64,000 nt of DNA, from positions 43,739,683 through 43,803,682 of the forward strand of contig JASXTE010000002.1 of assembly GCA_030280995.1 (NCBI GenBank), given 5' to 3'. The notes beneath the pieces are model-generated. The model did not search any database and was not told the DNA's origin. It was given only the letters and a program-made list of their open reading frames with translations. The DNA comes from Hemileia vastatrix. Its lineage: Eukaryota; Basidiomycota; Pucciniomycetes; Pucciniales; Zaghouaniaceae. The position numbers were made by a program, and so were the translations under genes. Positions 10,652 through 20,525 of the stretch are shown in pieces. How positions within the stretch are numbered: the first letter of the stretch is position 1; each line of letters begins with the position of its first letter.

Positions 10652-12569
10652 GAACCTCCATGTCTTAAGGACTGGAGTTGCCTTAAACCGCTTGAGATTC
10701 ATTCTTTTTAAGGAGGATATCCCCTTCAGTTGTCTTATAGACTCTGGAGCTTCAATTTCTTTTGTTAGTTTATCTTTTGCCGAGAAGCTTCAACTAACAT
10801 TTACAGATATCGATCAAACTCCCATCTATTTGGTCGAATCAGAGGAACCCAAATATTGGGTAAGTAAGAAAGTTTTATGGGTTTTCAACTTTCCAAATTT
10901 TCCCCCCTTCAAGTGGGAATTATCAGTCTTGGACGCCCCAAGGATGGACGATACCATTCTTGGCCATGACTTTTTAACGCATTGGAATCCCGAAATTGAT
11001 CGGACTAGGGGATTGATCACCCCACGCTCTAAGTATATTTCTGATTCTTCAATGCAGTTCAATAGGGAGTTAAACAACCCGCCTGACAATGTCCTGCTAG
11101 AGGACAAATATCTGCCAGATGACTTGCAAGCATCTGTACCTTCTTTAAATGAGCAATTGGCTAACCCTTCTAGCTCGATGACTTCACTCGAAGAGGATTT
11201 AAATTGCCTCGAAGTAATCGAATTATGCTCTCTCAATACAAGTATCCCCTCAACAGATTCTCTCAAAGATGAAGAGGACGACCAAATAAACGTTGAAGCC
11301 ATCAAATCAACTCTACCGGAAATCTACCACGATTTCCTCGATGTTTTCTCAATCCGCAAGGCCGATAAGTTACCACCTCATCGACCCTATGACCATCAAA
11401 TAGAGTTAATAGGCCCAGTACCTCCGGCAGGTCCTGTCTATTCTTTATTGAAGAATGAATCTCAAGTTCTTTGAGACTACATTGCAGAGAATGTAGCCAA
11501 AGGTTTCATCAGAGCCAGTAAATCTCCAACCGGCTCCCCTGTCCTCTTTGTAAAAAAGAAGGACGGTAGTCTTAGGTTGTGTGTTGACTATAGAAAGCTC
11601 AACACAGTCACAAAGAAGAATGCATATCCTGTTCCTCCTATGTCATTACTTCTTACCCTTTTCAATGGTGCTAATTTCTTTTCTAAAATTGATCTTAGAG
11701 GTGCTTACAATCTTATTCGCATTGCAGAAGGTCATGAACCACTGACTGCAATGCGCACTAGATTTGGTAGTTTTGAATATTTAGTTATGCCTTTTGGATT
11801 ATGTAACGCACCTTCAACTTTTCAAACTTTTGTTAATGATATCTTTCAAGATGTTGTTGAACAATTTGTAGTCGTCTATTTAGGTGATATTTTAATATTC
11901 TCGAAAACACTGGATGAACATATTCATCATGTTCGACAGGTCCTAAATCGTCTTCAAGATCATGGTCTCTACGCCAAGCATAATAAATGCGAATTCCACC
12001 TCAAATCAATTGATTTTTTGGGTTTTACGTTGTCCACTGACGGTTTAGTCATGGATGACAAAAAAGTCCAGAAAATCCTGGAATGGCCTGAGCCCAAAAA
12101 CATTAAATCACTCCAAGGATTTTTGGGTTTTGCAAACTTCTATAGAAGATTTATTAAAGATTACTCTAAAACTATTTCCAATATTACTTCTCTTCTTAGA
12201 AAAGATATTCCTTTTGTTTTTACTTCTACAGCACGAAAGGAATTCGAAGCACTAAAAACGGCGTTCACCACAGCCCCAATTCTTTGGCATTTTGATCCTT
12301 CGGCCTTGACAATAGTTGAGACAGATGCGAGCGATTATGCTATTGCAGGGGTCATCTCCCAATTAAATCCTGAAACAAATTTGTTTCATCCTGTTTCTTT
12401 TGAGTCACGCAAACTCATAGCCGCGGAATTAAATTATGAAATTCATGACAAAGAGCTTTTAGCTATTATCCATTGTCTTAAAAAATGGCGTTCTTTTCTT
12501 CTCAGCCTAGATAGTCCTTTTTCAAATTTTAACAGATCACAATGCTTTGAAATACTTCATGTCTTCTAA
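10596..12569 (+). pseudogene. Gypsy B pol: protease, RT and most of RNase H
   Basis: Entered by -1 frameshift from gag. The aspartic protease has LIDSGASISFVS near 10735-10770. RT runs from about 11400: [40 protein letters not shown]. RNase H begins with [12 protein letters not shown] near 12315. Three lesions disable it. A TGA at 11472-11474 interrupts the RT lead-in at a place that could be a decayed CGA codon. The catalytic box reads YLGD, with Gly at 11883-11885 in place of the first Asp. An extra T in the T5 run at 12518-12522 shifts the frame in RNase H, giving a false stop at 12567. The rest of pol continues in the next frame. Confidence 0.9.
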
Positions 12570-14247
12570 AGTGTTAACCAGGCGTCAAGCCAGGTGGGCT
12601 GAATTTTTGTCTGAATTTTCTTTCTCTATTTCCTATCGCCCAGGAAAAAACTGCATTGTCCCAGATATCTTGTCACGTCGGGACGACGTTTACCCACAGC
12701 GGGGGGACGCATTTGCTGACAAGAACACAGCAAATGTGCAATCAATCTTCAACGAATCAATGTTAACGACTCATCAACTTAATTCGATGACAATTCAATC
12801 TTTTCGAAATCCACTATCCAACATCCTCGAAGCTCAGTCGAAGGACGATTATTGTTTAGGGTTAAAAGACAAAATACTCTTGAAGAAAGGGGCCAAAAGA
12901 TTTAGTATTGAATCAGGTCTATTAGTCTTCGAAGGTAGAGTAGTCATACCTGACAACAATGAGATAAAATTATGGATTTTCAATAGTCGACATGATTCTC
13001 CGTTAGCTGGTCATTTTGGGGTTGATAAAACCTACCAGTTAATAGCGAGGGATTTCTTCTGGCCAGGTATGACCAAGGAAATCAAGGCCTATATAAAAGC
13101 TTGTTACGAATGTAATAGGAATAAGGCTCCCCGTCACCGGAAGCATGGGTTGCTTCAACCACTTCCTATTCCCTCTAAACCTTGGGAATCTTTATCAATG
13201 GATTTCATTTCTCAACTTCCTATTTCTAATGATTTTGATGCTATATTAGTAATAGTAGATAGATTTTCAAAAATGTCTATTTTTATTAAAACCACTACTA
13301 CTGCTACAGCAGAAGATTTGTCAAAATTGTTTTTAGAATATGTATTTTCTAAACACGGCTTACCAAATGATATTATTTCAGATAGAGGCTCATTGTTTGT
13401 ATCCACATTCTGGACCCAACTGTGTCGACAACTCAATATCACGAGGAATCTCTCCACAGCCTATCACCCTGAAACCGATGGTCAAACAGAAAGAGTTAAC
13501 CAAATCCTCGAACAATATCTTCGAATGTATGTTAGTTACCAACAAGACGATTGGACCACATGGCTACCATTGGCCGAATTTGCTTATAATAACTCGACTC
13601 ATTCTTTGACACGACAATCTCCCTTTGAAACCATTTATGGACGACATCCTCGGTTCAACTCAATTCATGTAGGAACTAATCATCCTGCGGAACATTATCT
13701 TCGAACTATATCACGACTCCAAGAAGAACTTAAAACAAATTTGGAATCAGCGATTCGAAGATACAAGGAACAGGCCGACAAACATCGACAATCTGCTCCT
13801 TCCTTTAAACCAGGCGACAAAGTATGGCTCGATGCACGAAACATCCGAACAACAAGACCATCAAAGAAACTGGCTGAAAAGCGCTTGGGACCGTTCAAAA
13901 TCGACTCTGAAGTCTCTAAAACTGCATTTCGACTCAAGTTACCTCCTAAATGGCAGGCGATTCACCCTGTTTTCCATGTATCTCTCCTGGAACTGGCTCA
14001 AGAAATATACCTGGGCAAGAACCAACCCCCTCCGGAACTGGTCGCAGTAGAAGATCATCTAGAGTGGGAAGTAAGTCGTATCCTTGATTCAAGAATACGC
14101 AAGGGGAAACTTCAATACCTCGTGGAATGGGAAGGCTTCCTCAATGACTCAGACAAAACATCCTGGGAACCAGCCATCAATGTTTCTAACGCTCCTGAAC
14201 TCCTAAAATCTTTTCATGCGAAATATCCTTTAAAACCAAAACCTTAA
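12523..14247 (+). CDS. Gypsy B pol: end of RNase H, integrase and chromodomain
   Basis: The frame resumes after the one-base shift with [12 protein letters not shown], the end of RNase H; the ATG at 12547 is probably not a true start. It runs 566 codons from there. The integrase has an HHCC finger ([15 protein letters not shown] ... [10 protein letters not shown] near residues 140-195). Its DDE core is intact, with Asp in SMDFISQLP, Asp in IISDRGSLF and Glu in [11 protein letters not shown]-terminal chromodomain covers roughly 495-555 ([20 protein letters not shown], then [10 protein letters not shown]). In this lineage the chromodomain tethers integrase to modified histones. The integrase part could still be functional in trans. 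Confidence 0.92.
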   Translation, partial: QILTDHNALKYFMSSKVLTRRQARWAEFLSEFSFSISYRPGKNCIVPDILSRRDDVYPQRGDAFADKNTANVQSIFNESMLTTHQLNSMTIQSFRNPLSNILEAQSKDDYCLGLKDKILLKKGAKRFSIESGLLVFEGRVVIPDNNEIKLWIFNSRHDSPLAGHFGVDKTYQLIARDFFWPGMTKEIKAYIKACYECNRNKAPRHRKHGLLQPLPIPSKPWESLSMDFISQLPISNDFDAILVIVDRFSKMSIFIKTTTTATAEDLSKLFLEYVFSKHGLPNDIISDRGSLFVSTFWTQLCRQLNITRNLSTAYHPETDGQTERVNQILEQYLRMYVSYQQDDWTTWLPLAEFAYNNSTHSLTRQSPFETIYGRHPRFNSIHVGTNHPAEHYLRTISRLQEELKTNLESAIRRYKEQADKHRQSAPSFKPGDKVWLDARNIRTTRPSKKLAEKRLGPFKIDSEVSKTAFRLKLPPKWQAIHPVFHVSLLELAQEIYLGKNQPPPELVAVEDHLEWEVSRILDSRIRKGKLQYLVEWEGFLNDSDKTSWEPAINVSNAPELLKSFHAKYPLKPKP

Positions 14248-15161
14248 AATTTCTTTACTTAAATTTTTTTTTTTTCTTTCTTTCTTTAAAATCTAAAACA
14301 CCTCTTAAATTTCTTAGCCTTGTTTTCTTTTTTCTCTCTTCTTTTTTCTTCCTTCTCCTTCTATAAATTTCCTCCAAAACCAACTAAAAATAAAATCAAA
14401 AATAAAATTAAATACAATAAAATGCAATAAAAAAAATCAAAATTAAAATTAAATAAAATTAAATTAAATTAAATAAAATAAAATAAAATAGAATAAACAT
14501 AAATAATAAAATAAAATAAAAAACTCATAAATCTCTCAAAATATTTTCTTTCTTTTCTTCTTCAATTCTTTAAATACATTCTTTTCTTAAATTTAAAATT
14601 CTCTTCAAAAATTTCTCTTTCAAAAAATTTATTCTCTCTTTTAAAGACTTTCTTTCCTTCGAATCATCAAATCCTGTATGGCACGACCATTTCCTTGAAC
14701 TTAACTTCAACCCCTGAATCTCCCTATAATAATTCTTCGAAACAAATAAATCTTCTTTTCAAACTCTCTTAAATTCTACACTTTGTTTTTTTTCTTTTCT
14801 TTCTCCTCTTTTTCAAACTAAAAAAAAAAAAAAAAAAAAAATTAAAATCCTCAATTTAACAAACTCATCTCAATCACAATACCGTTTCTTTTTCTCTCTC
14901 TTTTCTTACATAAAAATTTTCCTTTTAAAAACACTAAAACTTCCTTCAATTAAAACAACCTTTTTTCTTTCTTTAAAATTCTTCTTTCAAATTCTAAAAT
15001 TTTTTATTTAAAACTTCTTTTTTCTTTTTTTTTTCTCTTCTTTTTCTCTCTCTCAAATCTTGTAAAAAACATTCACCTACAATAAAAAAAAATAATACTA
15101 ATAATAAAATAAAACTAAAATACATTTTTTTTCTTCTACTTCTTTCCATCTCCTTTTCATT
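14248..15161 (+). other. A/T-rich low-complexity 3' region of gypsy B
   Basis: About 0.9 kb between the pol stop and the end of the antisense ORF has no gene. It consists of pyrimidine-rich runs, AAATTAAATAAAAT-type repeats (14390-14530) and an A run of about 20 at 14820. It probably holds the 3' ends of both convergent transcripts, pol from the left and the antisense gene from the right. Confidence 0.6.
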
Positions 15162-16113
15162 TCAAATTTTTTCTTTTAATTTTTCTCGAACCAATCTTTT
15201 CATTTTCTCCAAAACTACCCTTATCTCCTTCCTGCATTTATCAAATACCTCCTCCTCTCCTACTGGAACCACCTCTCCAATCTCCAAGAGCTCCTCCGCC
15301 ACGTCGAAGGAAGCAGCGTCAATAATAGCGTCAACCTCCCCACATAGTTCTTCCGCAAACCTTACTCGTCGACCTTGACGAGGTTTCTTCGACCACACCT
15401 GGTCCAGGGTGTCTTCGGGCTCTTCAACTACTTCCGTGGCTGGAGGGTTTGCCTCAGTTGGTATAACCGGTGCAGGCTCCGCAATCGGCTCTTCCGGGTT
15501 ATTCGATGTCTAAAACAAGACTCATCAGTAACTTCATCCTTGAAATAAAACAATTAAAACTTACCTCGAAGATGGGATCAGGCTCCAGAAATAACCTGGG
15601 CGCCACTTCGACTTCTACCTCTCTCTCTTCCTCATCGTCCTTGATGACCACCCGACGTTTCTTGGGTGCCCGCCCTGGAACAGGGACTTCATCTTCATCC
15701 TCCTCCACCAATTCATCGACCTCTTCCTTGACACCTTGCTTCGAACTCGTGGCCTGGGTTACCCAGGTTGAGATCTTGTTGTTCATCTCCTTATCATTTT
15801 CCCCCACCGATTGTTCATCTTTGATCGAGACATCCCAAATGTCTTCGACCACCTCTTTGGTCTTCGGAACTACCCAAAATTTTGTTTTTGTAAATCGTTT
15901 TTCGATTTCCGCGTTCTTCGTCAACGCATCGCACGCCACTCGCCGCCAACGGCAAAACTCCCATTTCTGGAAAGGGCCTCGAGTCGCCGTACTTTCGACA
16001 CAGAAATATTCCATGCTTTCACAAGCCGTGCAAGTCTGTGAAAACTGTCGTGTGATTATTCCCCCATCCGCTTTAGGGTGTGGAGGCGTGGGTGTGGGAG
16101 TAGGGCAGTTCAT
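15162..16113 (-). CDS. Antisense spliced ORF inside gypsy B, unknown function
   Basis: Exon 1 is 16113-15565, starting at an ATG at 16113. Exon 2 is 15509-15162. The 55-nt intron (15564-15510) has a perfect GTAAGT donor and a TTTTAG acceptor in phase 0. Joining gives 298 codons, with exon 2 in the same frame as the downstream open frame ending TGA at 15162. A Cys cluster lies at C28-x2-C31-x6-C38-x15-C54-x6-C61. An acidic run covers 134-142, a nuclear-localisation-like APKKRRVV lies at 149-156, and the C-terminus is charged and helical. I do not recognise the family; it could be a nuclear zinc-binding protein. It lies between pol and the 3' LTR, on the opposite strand. An intron here is not recognised in the sense genomic RNA and so would survive retrotransposition. 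Confidence 0.75.
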
Positions 16114-16202
16114 TATAAAATAAATAATTGAGAGATGAGGGAAAAAGTATTAGACAAGGGAAATTAGTGTGGGAAGATGGTTCAAGCTCAACGGAGTTCG
16201 CG

Positions 16203-16211
16203 TTTTTTATA
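16203..16211 (-). promoter_or_regulatory. TATA-like box for the antisense ORF
   Basis: On the minus strand the sequence reads GGGTATAAAAAACG. It lies about 90 nt upstream of the antisense ATG at 16113 and 11 bp inside the 3' LTR boundary. It occupies the place where a sense-strand polypurine tract would normally abut the 3' LTR. A transcript starting about 30 nt downstream would have a 5' UTR of about 60 nt. Confidence 0.55.
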
Positions 16212-16221
16212 CCCGGGTATC

Positions 16222-16997
16222 TGTCACGCACCACGTGACACTCGAAGCGAAATTAACTCAATAAATCAATAATATTGAGTCCTAAATCTATACTCGAAGC
16301 GCAGAAAGCAATTCTCCATAGCAACTGCGATTTTCCTTTGTGTACTGCTATTTAACTGCGCTAGCCTAAACTCTAAATCTAAATTAGTCAATCTCCCAAT
16401 AGGGTACCTTAGTCCTTTTCAATAAGCGACGCACAGCGCTAGGATCAACGAAATAGTATAGTAGTAGTTTTTTTTTCATTAAAGTTGTTAATTAATTAAG
16501 AGGGACAAATTGAGAATGAACGGATATTTAGTAGAGAGGGTCTAAGTGTATGTTAGTAATGGTCAATGGAACGGGAATGCTGTGATGGAAGGGAGGTCAA
16601 TGCGAGGAGGAACAAAGGATATAAAAGGAGTTGAGTATTTGGTTCGATATTCCTTAGAATTAAATTATAATATCGTATTTACATTAATAGTGGTAAAAAA
16701 CTTAAAAGTTAAATCATTGTTATTGTATCTTTCTTTTACCTTCTCAAATATTCATTTCTAAATCCTAAAATTTTGATTATTGAGTTTCCAACCCTTCGTG
16801 AGATTTTAAGAATTATTATTACCTTGGAAATAGTTTATAATTCTTCTCAATCGAACCTCGAACCTATAGCTATTACTTCGAGTGACCTCCGAATCATTTC
16901 CTCAAATCATTCCTCTGTGCTTCGAAGAAGTTTCTAAAAATCCCTCATCTCACTTACAGGAACATCCTCGACCTTGTGCGTAGGTCATCCGGTGACA
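16222..16997 (+). repeat. 3' LTR of gypsy B (776 bp)
   Basis: It matches the 5' LTR end to end and is followed by the target duplication CCGGC (16998-17002). The bases just upstream (CCCGGGTATC) are not a polypurine tract. The nearest purine-rich run is at about 16130-16148. Confidence 0.95.
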
Positions 16998-17007
16998 CCG
17001 GCCACTG

Positions 17008-18205
17008 TACATGCTACCTTACAAGGTGCTAAATATATCAGCTGTCTGGATGGTAACAAGGGATATCACCAGGTACCTGTTTAGAATAATTCCCAGAATT
17101 TTCTGATGATTGCTACTCATATGGGTATTTATAAGTATGTTAGGATGCCATTGGCCTTAAAAATTCCCCTTCATTTTTTCAAAAAGTTATGGATAACACA
17201 TTCCATCAAGAGATAATTGAAGGATGGCTGATGTTTTACATTGATGATATCATTATATTCTCAAAAACATTTGAGGACCATCTTAACCACCAGTGTAAAG
17301 TGTTCCACAAAATGGATGAAATAAATATGACACTTGCTTTGAAGAAATTTAAATTTGGTTTTCATTCTTGAAAAGTACTTGGTCATGTTGTTTCAGGGTT
17401 ACAGATATGTGTTGACCAAAACAAAGTGGCAGCCATACAACAGGTGAAGGCTCCTACCACAGTTAGAGAGCTCTAGAGTTTTTTGGGAGTGTGTGGATAC
17501 TATAGAAAGTATATTAGAAGTTACCAAGTCATAGCTTTACCCCTTACCCAATTGACTAGAAAGGATGTTGCTTTTGTCTGGAATAATGAAAGACAGAGAG
17601 CTTTTGACACTATGAAACACTGTTTGATGTCAGCACCAATTATTGCTTTACCTGACTTTTATCAACCATTTGTTTTGTACACTGATGCCAGTTTTATTGG
17701 TCTTGGTGCTGCCCTCCATCAAAAACAAGGGATGAATGATAAAGTATCAGAAGTAGTAATTTTTTATATTTCAAGAATCTAGAGAAATAGTGAATTGAAA
17801 TATGGTGCCACTCAGCTTGAATGTTTATCCATAGTGTGGGCTCTAGAAAAGCTACATTATTACCTAGATGACCAGAAATTTGAACTTGTCACTAACTGAA
17901 GTGCAGTTAAATCCCTTTTAAACTTGAAAGCACCTAACAGACATATGTTCAGATGGCAGTTAGCTGTTCAGGAATACAGAGGGAGAATGAAAATTATTCA
18001 TAGGGCTGGTATTGTTCAATCAAATGTGGATATGTTATCTAGGTTACCTTTACCAAATAATGACTCTAATCCTGTGTATGATCCTGAGGATGAAATTATT
18101 CATATACATGGGATATATGTGGTTGATATGGAGGAAGAGCTATTACAGCTTATTCTGGATTCATATGATAAGGACACTGACTTAAAAAAGTTATGCACCA
18201 TATAA
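17008..18205 (+). pseudogene. A1 RT (C-terminal part) and RNase H, broken
   Basis: Homology to A pol resumes directly after the TIR element. The RT catalytic box YIDD is intact at 17237-17248. The connection domain follows (VCGYYRKYIRSYQVIALPLT), then RNase H (LYTDASFIGLGAALHQKQG) and the tether before integrase (AGIVQSNVDMLSRLPLP). Stops occur near 17082, 17369, 17474, 17780, 17897 and 18203. A2 holds the same region at 44700-45980. Confidence 0.85.
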
Positions 18206-18324
18206 ATGATCCAAAGAATGCTTCAATTCAAGCATTAATTAAAACCCTTTCACCAAAGTACCAAAAGGCTTTGGAAAAAGGTAAATTTTTACTTGATGAA
18301 GGATATCTATAATATAGAAGAAAG

Positions 18325-19677
18325 TTGAGTAATGTCATTGTTATTCCTCCTTCTATGAAAGAAATCATCTTGAAAATTTGTCATGATGACATATTAGCTG
18401 GACATTTTGATCTTGAAAAAACAATGATCAGAATTATAAACACTTCTTGGTGGGTTAATATGTATGAAGACACCAAATTATATGTTGAATCTTTTGATTC
18501 TTGCCAAAAATCAAAAATATTGACTGGTAAAAGAGCTGGATTAATGCAACATATTGAACCTCCTGATGCACCATGGCAGATAATAAACATGGTTTTTGTA
18601 ATAGGATTTCCCATTGCTGGAAAAGACATTTATAACTCTTGTTGGGTTATTGTAGACAGATTCACAAAAATGTGTAAATTTATCCCTACTCACAAGGATG
18701 TTTCCACTAAAGAATTAGCTTTCTTATGGAGGTCTCATATGTTTAATACTGCTGGTTTTCCTAAAGCCATAATCTCTGACAGAGACCCTAAATTTACTTC
18801 TGAATTTTGGATGTCTCTTATGGATTTTTGTGGTTGTAATCTGGAACTTTCTACTGCCCATCACCCTCAGACTGATGGATTAGCTAAAAGAATGATTCAG
18901 ACTCTAGAGGACATGATAAGAAGGTATTGTGCCTTTGGCCTTGAGTATAAAGACAATGACAGATTCACTCATGATTGGGTTACCTTACTTCCTGGGTTGG
19001 AATTTGCTTATAATAGCACTGTTCATTCTGTTACTCAAAGAAAGCCTTTTGAGCTCTGTCTTGGATATGTTCCAAATACTCCTGCCCAAATTCTTAAAAA
19101 TAAAATACCTATATTGGATTTACATCCTAGTGTAAAGTCTTTTCTTCAAATGCAACAACTATGCAGAAATCATGCTCAACATTGTATTGAAAAATCATTT
19201 GAATATGAGAAGAAGAGATGGGACAAATCCCATAAAGAATACACTTTTAAAAAGGGTGATGAAGTGTTGATTTCTACAGTCCACTTCAATTTACAAGGTA
19301 ATAACAAATTGAAAGACCCATTTGTTGGTCCATTTTTTGTCAGAAGAATGATTGGAGATAATGCAATTGAAGTTATTTTGTATTCTCCATATGACAGAAA
19401 ACATCATGTTTTTCCAATATCTCTTTTGAAACCTTACACATCCAATAGTGATTTATTTCCAAAAAGGAGGGGAACACCAAAGAAAACCCCAAATGAAATC
19501 ACTGAAACAGCAGAAATTGAAAAAATTCTGAATGACAGAATAGTCACTGCTGAAAAAGGTACAGAATATTTATTGAGATTCAAGAATAAATCATCTGAAT
19601 ATAATTCTTGGATACCTGGGAAGGAGATATCTAATCTTCCTACTCTACTAAAGAAGTATAAAAAGAAAAAATCATAG
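18325..19677 (+). pseudogene. A1 integrase and chromodomain, open but with lost catalytic residues
   Basis: This is the longest uninterrupted A1 frame (about 450 codons). The HHCC finger (ICHDDILAGHFDLEK ... SFDSCQKSK) is followed by the core. The first catalytic Asp, expected in the block before GFP, is replaced (NMVFVIGFP), and the Glu block reads DGLAKRMIQT, with Lys for Glu. The middle Asp (ISDRDPKFTS) remains. A chromodomain-like tail ends the protein (EIEKILNDRIVTAEKGTEYL, then SWIPGKEIS). It is therefore inactive despite the open frame. It ends 34 bp before the 3' LTR. Confidence 0.85.
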
Positions 19678-19711
19678 CATTTTTTTTATTTTTTTTTTTA
19701 GAGTGAGGGAG

Positions 19712-20520
19712 TGTCAGCCAGGCTACTAGACTTATCCAGTAAATAATTAATTATCTTACTGAGATGAAGCCACACCTTTTTTTTTAATTCTTATTAATAA
19801 TTAATTATCTATTATTTACTTATTTATTACTTACAATTAACTAGCTAAGTACAAGAAGTAAATTTATTAATTAATAAAAACTAATAAATGTCCCGTATAT
19901 TTTTACTCCCTAACACCGTGCTCAAAAATATAGTTGAAAAGGGAATAAAAATATTATTAAAATATTAAAAATCTAAAAAATTCAAATTTCTTTATTAAGA
20001 AATTTAAAATTCAGTTAAAATAACATTTCAAATCAAATGTTCTATACTCAATGTGACAATCTAAGGGAACTCAAGATTTATATCAAATAAATATGCTACC
20101 TTTTATTGATGCATCATTTTAGTATATCTTTTTTATATTCACATACTCTCTTTTCACTAAGTTTTTTCTCTCTCACTCTCTTTTTGGATGTTGTTAACTC
20201 TGTGTGTTATCTCTCACCTTTTGCCTATAAAAGGCCCTCTCCTTTTTTACTTTTTAGATTCATTCTTTTTTACTTATCATTTTTATAATATATCTATTAG
20301 ATACAATACTTATTACTATTTTTTATAAGTTTAGTATTTACTTTACCGTAATTCTAAAATATAAATCATAATAATATTTTAAACCCTTACCTCTTATATA
20401 TTGAGTAAATTAATCAAAAAGAAATAAAACTACGTGCCTTGACTTTAAAAGTCCAATATTCCACTTAAACGCCCTGTTGGACCTCCAATTGAACCTTCTA
20501 GACCAAAAGACCCATTGAAA
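19712..20520 (+). repeat. 3' LTR of A1 (809 bp)
   Basis: The same length and order as 2646-3454, preceded by GAGTGAGGGAG, a purine tract fitting a polypurine primer. More point differences from its partner are visible than between the B LTRs, fitting an older insertion. The 5-bp duplication CTGAC follows. Confidence 0.9.
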
Positions 20521-20525
20521 CTGAC

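Larger units (their letters stand above)
8564..16997 (+). mobile_element. Gypsy chromovirus B (Tf1/sushi-like), nearly intact, 8.4 kb
   Basis: 776-bp LTRs lie at 8564-9339 and 16222-16997, starting TGTCAC and ending GTGACA, with the duplication CCGGC (8559-8563 and 16998-17002). Internally it has a self-priming-type primer site, gag, a -1 frameshift signal, protease-RT-RNase H, integrase with chromodomain, a long A/T-rich segment, and a spliced antisense ORF before the 3' LTR. I count 11 differences between the LTRs (about 98.6% identity), so it is the youngest insertion of this nest. A TGA at 11472, a one-base insertion near 12518-12522 and a mutated RT active site make this copy non-autonomous now. 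Confidence 0.93.
7707..17007. mobile_element. Non-autonomous TIR element (about 862 bp) split by gypsy B
   Basis: Outside gypsy B the element is 7707-8563 plus 17003-17007. It starts CAGTGGCCTGAC and ends GTCCGGCCACTG, so the terminal 8 bp are perfect inverted repeats and the next ten match partly (about 14 of 18 overall). It is flanked by TA (7705-7706 and 17008-17009) inside the RT of A1, and excision of one TA restores the A1 reading frame. A TA duplication plus CAGTG termini points to the Tc1/mariner superfamily. No transposase is recognisable, so it is called non-autonomous. Confidence 0.8.
2646..20520 (+). mobile_element. Gypsy chromovirus A1, decayed, with nested insertions
   Basis: LTRs of equal length (809 bp) lie at 2646-3454 and 19712-20520. 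The termini are TGTCA and TAGACA/TTGAAA, the latter probably from TGACA. The element is flanked by the 5-bp duplication CTGAC (2641-2645 and 20521-20525). Internal order is a leader with tandem repeats, gag, protease (DSGAG), RT, RNase H, integrase and a C-terminal chromodomain. RT is interrupted between 7706 and 17008 by a TIR element that itself carries gypsy B. Many stops and shifts in gag and pol show the copy is inactive. About 8.6 kb is A1 itself. A second member, A2, lies at 40930-48380. Confidence 0.9.

Noticed and set aside
10826..11305. 159-codon minus-strand frame inside pol of gypsy B
   Set aside because: It lies fully opposite protease/RT linker coding sequence and has no domain or promoter signals.
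15470..16123. 217-codon plus-strand frame opposite the antisense ORF of gypsy B
   Set aside because: It starts without a good ATG, is Ser-rich by virtue of complementing an acidic/basic ORF, and has no splice-consistent extension. The minus-strand model has ATG, intron signals and TATA.
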